Positions 12,301 through 24,884 of a stretch of 64,000 nt of DNA are shown here, piece after piece. Below the pieces are notes generated by a model, which was not told where the DNA came from, did not search any database, and was given only the letters and a program-made list of their open reading frames with translations. Source of the DNA: Nageia nagi (Eukaryota; Pinophyta); the NCBI GenBank assembly GCA_050084985.1, contig JBITNC010000001.1:104284001-104348000 (forward strand), given 5' to 3'. Both the position numbers and the translations under genes were made by a program. Within the stretch, counting starts at the first letter, position 1. Every line of letters starts with the position of its first letter.

Positions 12301-15300
12301 TTTAAAAGTTAAGTCAAAAATATAACCATAACTCATAATCCTAACCCAAACCTTTAAACAACCCCAATCCTTAAAATTTAACCCAAACACATAATCCTTA
12401 AATTATAACCATATATAACCTTTAAAATTTTAATTCTTAATCTTAAACATAAACCCAAACCCCTAACCTAAAAGTTCAATGCTAATTCGTAACCATAAGT
12501 CTAACTATAACCAATAAATCTCAACCATAACCTTAACTATAATCATAAATTGAAACCTTAAACCCTAACCTTAACCCTTAAATATTAACCATATCCTTTA
12601 AATCATAACCCTTACCCTTAAATCCTAACAATAACCTTAAACCTTGATTTTAAAATCAAAGAAAAACCCATAAAATCCTAGCCTTGAACTCAAACTCAAA
12701 TTCCTAACCCTTAAATCCTAATATAAACCATTAAACCATAAACTCTAACCCTAACCTAAACACTTAAACCCTAACCCAAACCCCTAACTTTTAAATGTAA
12801 ACCCTTAACTTAAATTATATGTTATAAATTTATAATTTAATTTTATATTAAATTATATGTTTAAAATTTAACATTTAAATTTAAATTTATATTATAATTA
12901 TTTTAAGATAATAATAAATTATATGTATAAACTTTAAAATTCTATTATAAATTAAATTTTTAGTTAATTTAAAATAACATCTTAACTCCTAACCTTAACC
13001 CAAATCTTTAAACCCTAACCCAAAACCTTAAACCTTAATCGAAACCCCTAACCCCTTATTCTTAACAATATAAAACACCTAAAATATTAATTCTTAACCC
13101 TAAAATCAAACTCAAATCTCTAACCCTTAAACTTTAAGCTTTAACATAAACCTTTAACATTTACCTTTATTAATAACCTTAATTATAATGCCTAAATCCT
13201 AACTATATCCATAACATTAAACCTTAACCCTTAAACCCGAAACAAAACCCTTAAATCCTGACCATATCCCTTAAACCCTATTTTTTACCCTTAAATCCTA
13301 ACCAGAATTCTTAAACCCTAATTTTTAACTCAAAACCAAACCCATAAAAACTTGACCTTGAACTCAAACCCAAACTTCTAACCCTTAAATCTTAACATAA
13401 ACCCTTAAACTGTAACCCCTAACCTCAACCTAAACCTTTTTCCTAACATGAACCTATAGCCCTTAAACCTAAACCACTAACCTAAATTATATGTTTAAAT
13501 TTATAATTTAAATTTATAATAAATTATATGTTTAAAATTTAACATTTAAAATTTTATTATAAATTAAATTTTAAGTTAATTTAAAATAAAATCCAAACTC
13601 CTAACCCTAACCTAATTTCTTAAACCTTAACCCAAATTCCTAAACCTTAACCCTAACCCCAAAATCCTAACCATATAAAACCCTTAAAATATTCATTCTT
13701 ACCCTTAAGTACAAACTCAAACCCTTTACCCTTAAACCCTAACCTTTAACCTAAACTTTTAATGCTTACCCTTAACAATAACCCTCATTATAATGCTTCA
13801 ATCCTCACCATAACCTTATCCATAATAATTACTTTAAACCTTAGCCCTTAAATCCTAACCATTTCCCTTAAACGTTAACCCTTACCTATAAATCCTAACC
13901 ATAAGCTTTAAATCTTAATTTTTAACTCAAATTTAAACCTATAAAATCTTAACCTTAAACTCAAACCCAAAATTTTAATCCTTAAATCTTAATATAAACC
14001 CTTAAATCTTAACCCTTAATCCTAACCTAAATTCTTAAACCCTAACCCAAACCCCTAGCCCTTAAACCTAAAACCCTAACCTAAATTATAAATGTAAAAT
14101 TTAAAATTTAAATTTTATAATAAATTATATGTTTAAAATTTAACAATTAAATTTAAAATATTATCTTTAAAAAAATATTTAAAGATAATAATAAATTATA
14201 TGTATAAAATTTAAAATTATATTCTAAATCAAATTTTAAATTAAAGTAAAATAAAACCTTAACACTTAACCCTAAACAAAACTCCTAACTCCCAAATTCT
14301 AACTATATATAACCTTAAAATCTCAATTCTTAACCCTAAATTCAAATCCAAACCCTCAACCCCTATCCTAAACCTTTAACACTTACCCTAAACCATAACC
14401 CTTACTATAACCTTTAATCCTAACCATAACCATAAATTTAAATCTTAACCCTTAAACCCTAAGTTTCATAACCCTTAAACTTTAACCCTTACCCTTAAAT
14501 CTTAACACAGAACCTTTAAACACTAGTTTTAACTAAAATTGAAATCCATAAAAGGATAACCTTTAACTTAAACTCAAATTCTTAACCCTTATATCTTAAC
14601 ATAAATCTTTAAATCATAACCATTAACCTTAACCTTAACCCTTAGACCCTATCTCAAACTCTGAACCTTTAAATCTTAATCCTTAACCTAAATTATATGC
14701 TTAAAATTTACCATTTAAATTTAAAATTATATTATAGCTTATTTTAATATAACAATAATTATATGTATAAAATTTAAAATTTTATTATAATTTGAATTTT
14801 TAGTTAAGTTAAAATAAAATCCAAATGTCTAACCCTAAATCAAACCCTTAAACCCTAACCTAAACTCTTAAACCTTAACCTAATCCTGTAACACCTAAAT
14901 CCTAACCATATATAACCCTTAAAATTTTAATTCTTAACACTAAAATCAAACCTAAACCCTTAACCATTGACATAAAATATTAATTTTTACATGTAACTAT
15001 AACCCCTAACTTTAAAGCATTACCCTAACCATAACTATAACACTTAAATCCTAATCATATCTCTTAAAACCTAACCCTTACACTTAAATCCTAACTATAA
15101 GCCTTAAGGCCTAATTTCTCTAACTTAAATCTAAATACATAAAATGCTAACTTTGAACTCAAACTAAAACTGCTAACTCTAAATTCCTAATATAAACCCT
15201 TAAATTGAAAATCTAATCCGAACCTAAACTTGTAAACCCTGACCCAAACCTATGACCCTTTCACCTAAACCTTTAACCTCAATTATATGTTTACAATTTA

Positions 15301-18300
15301 TATAAAATTTTATTTTTCAAATTTAAATTTATAATAAATTATATGTTTAACATTTAATATTAAAATTTAAAATTATATTATAACTTAAATTTGAAGTTAA
15401 GTTAAAATAAAACCTTAACTCTTAACCCTAACCTAAACCTTTAAACACTAAACCAAACCCTTAATCTTTAACCCAAAATCATCAAACCTAAATTCTAACC
15501 ATGTATAACCTTTAAAATTTTAATTCTTAACCTTAAACGTAAACCCAAACCCCTAACCTAAATGTTTAATGCTTACTTGTAACCATAAGTCTAACTATAA
15601 CCTGTAAATCTCAACCATAACCTTAACTATAATAATAACTTGAAACCTTAAACCTTAACCTTAACCCTTAAATATTAACCATATCCTTTAAATCCTAACC
15701 CTTACCTTTAAAATCCTAACAACAACCTTTAAACCTTGATTTTAAAATCAAACACAAACCCATAAAATACTAACCTTGAACTCAAACTCAAACCCTTAGC
15801 CCTTAAATACTAATATAAACCATTAAACCATAACCTCTAACCCTAACCTAAACCCTTAAACCCTAAGCCAAACTTTTAAATCTTAAACCTAAACTCTTAA
15901 CTTGTTACATATGTATAAAATTTATAATTTAAATTTATAATAAATTATATGTTTAAAATTTAATATTTATATTTATATTTATATTATAATTATTTTAAGA
16001 GAATAATAAATTATATGTATAAAATTTAAATTCTATTATAAATTAAATTTTAATTTAATTTAAAATAAAATCTTAACTCTTAACTTTAACCCAGATCTTT
16101 AAACCCTAACCCAAAACCTTAAACCTTAATGCGCACTCTTAACCCCTTATTCCTATCCATATAAAACCCTTAAAATATTAATTCTTAACCCTAAAATCAA
16201 ACTTAAACTTCTAACCCTTAAACTCTAACCTTTAACGTAAACCTTTAACACTGACCTTTAATACTAACCCTAACTATAATGCCTAAATCCTAAATATAAC
16301 CATAACTTTAAACCTTAACCCTTAAACCCTAATCATAACTCTTAAATCCTAACCATATCCCTTACCCTTAAATCCTAAGCATAACTCTTAAACCCTAATT
16401 TTTCACTCAAAACTAAACATGCAAAAACCTAAGCTTGAACTCAATCCTGAACTTCTAACCCTTAAATCTTAACATAAATCCTTAAATTGTAACCCCTAAC
16501 CTCAACCTAAACCTTTCCTTAACTCAAACCCATAGCCCTTAAACCTACACCACTAACCTAAATTATATGTTTAAAATTTAACATTTAAATTTATATTTAT
16601 ATTGTAAATTATTTTAATATAATAATAAATTATATGTATAAAATTAAAATTTAAAATTCTATTATAAATTAAATTTAAAGTTAATTTAAAATAAAATCCA
16701 AACTCCTAACCTTAAGCCAATTTCTTAAACCTTAACCGTAACCTCAAAATCCTAAACATATAAAACCCTTAAAATATTAATTCTTATTGTTAAACACAAA
16801 CTCAAACCCTTTACCCTTAAACCCTAACCTTTAACCTAAACTTTTAGTGCTTACCCTTAACAATAACCCTCATTATAATGCCTGAATCCTCATCATAATC
16901 CTAACCATAACCATAACCTTAAACCTTAACCCTTACTTGTAAATCCTAGTCATAACCTTTAAATCTTAATTTTTAACTCAAATTTAAACATATAAAATGT
17001 TAACCTTAAACTCAAACCTAAAATTTTAATCCTTAAATCTTAATATAAACCCTAAAATCTTAATGTCTAACCCTAACCCTTAAACCTAAACCCTTAACCT
17101 AAATTATAAATGTAAAATTTAAAATTTAAATTTATAATAAATTATATGTTTAAAATTTAATAATTAAATTTAAAATTATATAAAAAATATTTTAAGATAA
17201 TAATAAACTATATGTATAAAATTTAAAATTATATTCTAAGTTAAATTTTAAGTTAAATTAAAATAAAATCCTAACTTTTAACCCTAAATAAAACTCCTAA
17301 CTCCTAAATTCTAACTATATATAACCCTTAAAATCTTAATTCTTAACCCTAAACTCAAGTCCAAACCATTAACCCCTAACCTAGACCTTTAATGCTTACC
17401 CTTAACCATAACCCTAACTATAACCTTTAATCCTAACCATCACCCTAACAATAACCATAAATTTAAATCTTAACCCTTAAACCCTAAGTTCCATAACCCT
17501 TAAACCTTAACCCTTACCCTTTAATCTTAACCAGAACTTTTAAACACTAATTTTTAACTAAAATTGGAATCTATAAAAGGATAACCTTGAACTCAAACTC
17601 AAATTCTTAACCCTTAAATCCTAACATAAACCTTTCAATCATAACCATTAACCATATCCTTAACCCTTAAACCTTATCCCAAAATCCTAACCCTTAAATC
17701 TAAACCTTTAACCTAAATTATAAATTTAAAATTTATAATAAATTACATGTTTAAAATTTAACATTTAAATTTAAAATTGTACTATAACTTATTTTAAGAT
17801 AATAATAAAATATATGTATAAAATTTTAAATTATATTATAATTTGAATTTTTAGTTAAGTTAAAATAAAATCCTAATGCCTAACCCTAAATCAATCCTTT
17901 AAACCCCAACCTAAACTCTTAAACCTTAACCTAAACCTTTAATGCTTAAATCCTAACCATATATAATTCTTAAAATCTCAATTCTTAACCCTAAACTCAA
18001 ACCCAAACCCTTAATCATTATACCTTAACTCCTAACATAAACTTTTAACATTTACATGTAACCATAATGCTAACTATAACCTCTAACTTTTAACCATTAC
18101 CTTAACCATAACCATAACTCTTAAATCCTAATCATATCTCTTAAACCCTAACCCTTACACTTAAATCCTAACTATAACCCTTAAGACCTAATTTTTAACT
18201 TAAATCTAAATACATAAAATGCTAACTTTGAATTCAAACCAAAACTACTAACCCTTAAATCCTAATTTAAACCCTTTAACTAAAACTCTAATCCGAACCT

Positions 18301-21300
18301 AAACCTTTAAACCTTGACCTAAACCTGTGACCCTTTAACGTAAACCCCTAACCTCAATTATATGTTTAAAATTTATATAAAATTTTATTTTTAAAATTTA
18401 AATTTGTAATAAATTATATGTTCAACATTTAATATTAAAATTTAAAATTATATTACAAATTATTTTAAGATAAAATTAAATTATATGTATAAAATTTAAA
18501 TTTTAAAATTATATTATAAATTAAATTACAAGTTAAGTTAAAATATAACCAAAACTCATAACCCTAACCTAAACCTTTAAATAATAACCCAAACCCTTAA
18601 ACTTTAACCCAAACACATAATCCCTAAATCCTAACCATATATAACCTTTAAAATTTTAATTCTTAACCTTAAATGTAAACCCAAACCCCTAACCTAAATG
18701 TTTAATGCTTACTTGTAACCATAAGTCTAACTATAACCTATAAATCTCAACCATAACCTTAACTATAATAATAAATTGAAACCTTAAACCCAAACCTTAA
18801 CCCTTAAATATTAACCATATCTTTTAAATCATAACCCTTACCTTTAAATCCTAACAATAACCTTTAAACCTTGATTTTAAAATCAGACATAAACCCATAA
18901 AATCCTAACCTTGAATTCAAACTCAAACTTCTAACTCTTAAATCCTAATATAGACCATTAAAATTAGGTTTATAAAATTTCAAATTCTATTATAAATTAA
19001 ATTTTTAGTTAATTTAAAATAAAATATTAACTCCTAACCTTAACCCAAATCTTTATACCCTAACCTAAAACCTTAAACCTTAATATAAATCCCTAACCCC
19101 TTATTCCTAACCATATAAAACCCTTCAAATAGTAATTCTTAACCCTAAAATCAAATTCAAACCTCTAACCTCAAACTCTAACCTCTAACATAAACCTTTA
19201 ACATTTATCTTTAATAATAACCCTAACTATAATGCCTAAATCCTAACTATAACCATAACTTTAGACCATAACCCTTAAACCCTAAACATAACCCTTAAAT
19301 CTTAACCATATCCCTTAAACCCTATCCCTTACCCTTAAATCTTAACCATAACTCTTAAACCCTAATGTTTCACTCAAACCAAACTCATAAAAATCTAACC
19401 TTGAACTCACACCCAAACTTCTAACCTTTAAATCTTAACATAAACCCTTAAATCGTAACCTCTAACCTCAACCTAAACCTTTGCCTAACCCAAACCTGTA
19501 GCCTTTGAACCTAAACCACTAACCTAAATTACATATTTAAAATTTATAATAAATTATATGTTTAAAATTTAAAATTTAAATTTATAATAAATTATATGTT
19601 TAAAATTTAAGATTTAAATTTAAATTTATATTGTAAATTATATTAAGATAATAATAAATTATATGTATAAAATTAAAATTTAAAATTCTATTATAAATTA
19701 AATTTTAAGTTAATTTAAAACAAAATTGAAACTCCTAACCCTAACCCCAAAATCCTAACCATATAAGACCTTTAAAATATTAATTATTAACCTTAAACGT
19801 AAACTCAAACCCTTTACCCTTAAACCCTAACCTTTAACCTAAACTTTTAATGCTTACCCTTAACAATAACCCTCATTATAATGCCTAAATCCTCACCATA
19901 ACCCTAACCATAACCATAACTTTAAACCTTAACCCTTAAACCCCAAACATAACCATTAAATCCTAACTATTTTCGTTAAACCTTAACCCTTACCTATAAA
20001 TCCTAACCATAACCTTTAAACAGGTTTAATTTTTAACTCAAATTTAAATAAATAAAATATTAACTTTAAACTCAAACCCAATATTTTAATCCTTAAATCT
20101 TAATATAAACCCTTAAATTGTAACTCCTAACCCAAACCCCTAGCCCTTAAAGCTAAACCCTTAACCTAAATTATAAATGTAAAATTTAAATTTTAAATTT
20201 ATAATAAATTATATGCTTAAAATTTAACAATTAAATTTAAAATTATGTAAAAAAAAATTTAATATAATAATAAATTATATCAATAAAATTTAAAATTATA
20301 TTCTAAATTAAATTTTAAGTTAAATTAAAATAAAACACTAACTCTTAACCCTAAATAAAACTCTTAACTCCTAGATTCTAACTATATATAATCCTTAAAA
20401 TCTTAATTATTAACCCTAAACTCAATTCCAAACCCCTAACCCCTAACCTAAACCTTTAACACTTACCCTTAACCATAACCCTAACTATAACTTTTAATCC
20501 TAACCATAACCCTAACCATAACCATAAATTTAAATATTAACCATTAAACCCTAAGTTTCATAACCTTTAATTCTTAACCCTTACCCTTAGATCTTAACTA
20601 GAACCTTTAAACACTAATTTTTAACTAAAATTAAAATCCATAAAAGGATAACCTTGAACTCAAACTCAAATTCTTGACCCTTAAATCATAACCATTAACC
20701 CTAACCTTAACTCTTAAACCCTATCCCAAACTCGTAACTCTTAAATCTAAACCCTTAACCTAAATTATATGTTCAAAATTTAACATTTAAATTTAAAATT
20801 ATACTACAAATTATTTTAAGATAATAATAAATTATATGTATAAAATTTAAAATTATATTATGATTTGAATTTTTAGTTAAGTTAAAATAGAATCCTAATG
20901 CCTAACTCTAAATCAAACCCTTAAACCCTAATCTAAACTCTTAACCTTAACCCAAACCCCTAACGCCTAAATCCTAACCATATATAACCCTAAAAATCTT
21001 AATTTTTAACATTAAACTCAAACCAAAACCCTTAACCCTTAAACCCTAACCCTTGACATAAACTTTTAACATTTACATGTAACCATAATCCCAACTATAA
21101 CCCCTAACTTTTAACCATTACCCTAACCATAAGCATAACTCTTAAATCCTAAACATATCTCTTAAACCCTACCCCTTTCACTTAAATCCTAACTATAACC
21201 CTTATCACTTAAAGCCTAACTATAACCCTTAAGACCTAACTTTTAACTTAAATCTAAATACATAAAATGCTAACTTTGAACTCAAACCAAAACTACTAAC

Positions 21301-22890
21301 CTTTTAATCTTAACATAAACCCCTAAACTAAAACTCTAATCCGAACCTAAAAATTTAAACCCTAAATTTTTGACCCTTTAATCTAAACCCTTAACCTCAA
21401 TTATATGTTTAAAACTTGTATAAAATTTTATTTTTAAAATTTAAATTTATAATAAATTATATGTTTAACATTTAACATTAAAATTTAAAATTATATTATA
21501 AATTATTTTAAGATAAAATTTAATTATACGTATAAAATTTGAAATTTAAAATAATATTATAAATTAAATTTGAAGTTAAGTTAAAATAAACCTTAACTTT
21601 TAACCCTGTACCAAACCTTTAAACACTAACCCAAACCCTTAAACTTTAAGTCAAACACCTAACCCCTAAATTCTAACCATATATAACCTTTAAAATTTTA
21701 ATTCTTAACCCTAAATTAAATCTAAAACCCTTACCCTTAAATCCTAACCTCTAACCTAAATGTTTAATGCTTACTCATAACCATACTCTAATTATAATTC
21801 ATAAATCTCAATCATAACCCTAATCGTAATCATAACTTAAATCTTTAACCTTTAAACCGGAAACCTTAACCCTAAAATCTTAACCATATCCTTTAAATCC
21901 TAACATTTACCCTTAAATTTTAATTTTAAAATCAAATACAAACCTATAAAATCCTAACCTTAAACTCAAAACTAAACTCTTAACCTTAAATCCTAATATA
22001 AACCATCAAACCATAACCTCTAACCCTAACATAAACCTTTAAACCCTTATCTAAACCCTAACATAAACCCTTAAACCCTTATCCAAACTCTTAACTTTTA
22101 AACCTAAACCCTTAAATTATATGTATAAAATTTAAAATTGTGTTATAAATTAAATTTTAAGTTAAAAAATAAAATCCTAACTCCCAACCCCTTAAATCTT
22201 AACCCAAACCCTTAACCCCTAAGTTCTAATCATATATAACTACTAAAATCTTAATTTTTAACCCCAAACTCAACTCGTAAACTCATAACCCTTAAACCTA
22301 AACCCTTCACCCTTAAACATAAACATCTAACTTAAATTATATGTTTAAAATTATAATAAATGCAACCCCTAAATATTAACAACTAATCAAAATTCAAACC
22401 TTTAACTCTAATTTTAGCCCCTAAATCCTAACCATAAACTATAAAATCTTAATTCTTTAAAACCTAAGACCTTAACTTTAAAACCTAAGACCCTAAATAC
22501 TAATATCAAACTCTAACCTTTAACTCAAACCCAAACCCCTAACTCGTAAACTCTAACCTCTAACTTAAATATTTAACACTTAACTTTAACCCTAACCCTT
22601 AAATTATAATCATAACTCTAATTGTAACCCTTAAATTAAAAAATTAAATTTATAATAAATTATATTTTTAAAACTTAACATTTAAATTTAAAATTATATT
22701 ATAAATTATTTTATGATAATAAATTATATCTATAAAATTTAAAATTTAAAATTATACTATAAATTAAATTTTAAATTAAATTAAAATTAAAACTTGAATC
22801 ATAACCTTAACCCGAACCTTTAAACCTTAACCCAAACCCTTAAACCTTAACCCAAACTCTCAACCCTTCAACCTAAACCCCTAACTTAAA
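6381..22890 (+). repeat. Telomere-like higher-order satellite array (5 x 5 units of ~630 bp)
   Basis: The plus strand is filled with variants of AACCCTAA, ACCCTTAAACC and AACCATAACC, that is, degenerate C-strand plant telomere motif CCCTAAA. Every ~630 bp an A+T block interrupts (core TAAATTATATGTTTAAAATTT). Blocks start near 6,800, 7,625, 8,315, 8,895, 9,600, 10,245, 10,870, 11,575, 12,175, 12,805, 13,490, 14,080, 14,690, 15,285, 15,910, 16,560, 17,100, 17,715, 18,355, 18,965, 19,530, 20,170, 20,765, 21,405, 22,115 and 22,640. Unit-specific phrases recur every fifth unit. CCATAAGTCTAACTATAACC falls near 9.30, 12.49, 15.59 and 18.72 kb, with a variant at 21.78 kb. CCCTAAGTTtCATAACC falls near 8.08, 11.33, 14.46, 17.49 and 20.55 kb. 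This makes a five-unit higher-order repeat of ~3.0-3.4 kb in five copies. No coding frame survives. One strand orientation throughout argues for tandem amplification rather than scattered capture. Confidence 0.85.
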
Positions 22891-23570
22891 AAACAATTTC
22901 AAATTATTTTATTATTTAAATTTAAAATTTAAAATTGTATTAAATCATAAATTAAAATTTAATTTAAATTATGTTTAAATTCAAATTAGATATTTAAAAT
23001 TAAGTTAAATTCTAAGTTAAAATTATAAATTATAAATTAATTAATGACTTGTTATTTATAAAAGTGAAGATCATGTGCTCATTTTTATAAAATTAAAAAT
23101 TAAAAAAATAAGGAAGCTATAGGAATTTTCTTTATATTTGTAATATGATTGAAAATCTAATTTTAAAATTTGTTTAATTTTGTAAACTTTAGGTTTTTTT
23201 TCAAACCCTCAGTTTAATTCATCAAATTCTAGTAAAAATAACTATTTAGGGTTTAAGATTTTCATTTTTGATTAATTTTTAAGGATTTTTCTATATATTT
23301 TTATTCTAACATAAAAGTATCAAATCTATGCAAAAATATTTTATTCTTATAAAAAATCCTAAATACTTCTTAAAAAAATGATTTTGAAATTAAAAAATTA
23401 GATTTAGAGTACTTACCCTTAAATTTGGCTATGAATCTAACAAGTTTGATCTGAATTTGATAAAAAAATAGTTAGATTTAATAAAATCTAATTGTTATAG
23501 TCAGCTCTCTCATTCTCCTCAAAACTGTATGAGAAAATGATTTGTGGGGTATGTGGGGCATGCGCTTTTT
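22891..23570. other. A+T-rich tail after the array
   Basis: The last A+T block degenerates into TTAAATT-type sequence, then ordinary A+T-rich sequence with a residual TTTAGGGTTTAAG near 23,246. No coding region recognised. Confidence 0.5.
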
Positions 23571-23574
23571 GTTT

Positions 23575-23670
23575 TTTATATTTCCATGTTCAGTTTGATG
23601 CATAGTTCGATGCACGATTACATCAAGTGATGCATAAGTAATGCATCAAACAATGCATCATGTCGAGCAT
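23575..23670. repeat. Internal cluster of TGATGCAT motifs
   Basis: Five or six copies of GATGCA/TGCATCA in both orientations within 95 bp (TTTGATGCATAG, CGATGCACG, GTGATGCATAAG, AATGCATCAAAC, AATGCATCATG). The motif is the one seen at the left and right ends of the CACTA-like region. It may mark the terminus of a second or rearranged CACTA copy. Confidence 0.5.
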
Positions 23671-23679
23671 AAAAAATGA

Positions 23680-23950
23680 AAATAAAAATATACAAAAAAT
23701 AATCAAAATACTACTTAAAAAGTATTAAATAGTTTTAAAAATACATACAAAAATATACCTAAATAATTAAAAAACATAATTAGATAAAAATAATTAAAAA
23801 ATATTATATACATAAAATACTTTAAAAATATTATATTAAATTTATAAATATATACTTAAAAAAATTAAATATTTTTAAAAATACATAAATATATTAAATT
23901 AAATAGTAAAAACATTAAATAATAAATACAATTAAATAATAAAATGCAAT
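23680..23950. repeat. Low-complexity A/T tract
   Basis: Nearly pure A/T sequence built from AAAAATACATA, TTAAATA and AATAATTAAAAAA stretches. No other content seen. Confidence 0.6.
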
Positions 23951-23969
23951 CTTAATACTATGATATCAT

Positions 23970-24125
23970 TCGTGCTTTGGTAGTGTTAATGTTATGTTCA
24001 TGTTGGTGTTAATGTGATGTTAATAAAGTAAATGCTATGTTAATATAATGTTAATACTATGTTAATATAGTTAATATTACGTGAGTGTTAATGCAATATT
24101 AATGTTAGTGCAATGTTAATATAGT
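23970..24125 (+). repeat. Degenerate TGTTAAT tandem repeat
   Basis: About twelve imperfect repeats around TGTTAATGTTA / TGTTAATATAG, spaced by roughly 10-20 bp. It may be another CACTA subterminal or a minisatellite; no function can be assigned. Confidence 0.55.
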
Positions 24126-24130
24126 TATTT

Positions 24131-24884
24131 TATTTTTTATATGCATATGCATGATGCCTTTAAAATAAACATAAATGAGTTAAAGGTGATGATCAACCAT
24201 TTATTCTAATTTTTTTGAGTTCTTAGCACCATAATTATTAAGCCATAGAGTGGGCTATACTTAGATTATATTTTCGAGGTAGTCTTCCCTTACAATAAGA
24301 GTCATTACTTTCTACTAAATGACTATAAATAAAGGATATGAGAGTTGCATAAGTGATACTAATGGACTATTCAGTCCATTGGCTACATCATTGATGGTTG
24401 ATACTCTTGGAAAGCTATTAACTACTCCCTTGACAATATTCCTTACACCCTATTGCACTTCGGGGACACTTTTAGTAACCATATCGATACTTAGCCATAT
24501 AAAGCCTTTTATCAACCATATTGAAATTGGAGCCCATGTTAGTTAGGGAAGGATTATATTATTAACGATGGTAATATATACCACTTCTAATATACCATTA
24601 TGTGACTCATTAGCAAGATATGGTAAACCTAGCTTATAGTTTTACCAACGTACCTTATTTTAACATGTGACTAGTATACCTTCTATCAAAATTAAAAACT
24701 TTAAAAAAAATTCACATCGTTCACATGAGTAAGATTTAATCAATTTGTGAAGATGTAAAAATAATAACCACATCATATTAAATGATAAAGTAATTAAGAA
24801 TATAGATTATTTGACATATATTTGTAGAGTTGTAATAAAGATAAACATTATATTTTCTTAATTAGACATAGAGGTTATTCAAAA
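24131..24884. other. Unassigned sequence between the two arrays
   Basis: Less A/T-biased than its surroundings, with an open frame of 75 codons on plus (24,319-24,546) and a minus-strand frame of similar quality across 24,200-24,700. Neither matches a family I recognise. It may be a remnant of the CACTA second ORF or an older insertion. Confidence 0.35.

Noticed and set aside
6381-22890. CRISPR array or coding tandem repeats
   Set aside because: Units are long, diverged and without the repeat-spacer pattern; the stop-rich TAA content excludes coding.
24319-24546. 75-codon frame between the arrays as a gene
   Set aside because: No recognisable motif, no promoter or flanking context, and a minus-strand frame of equal quality overlaps it.
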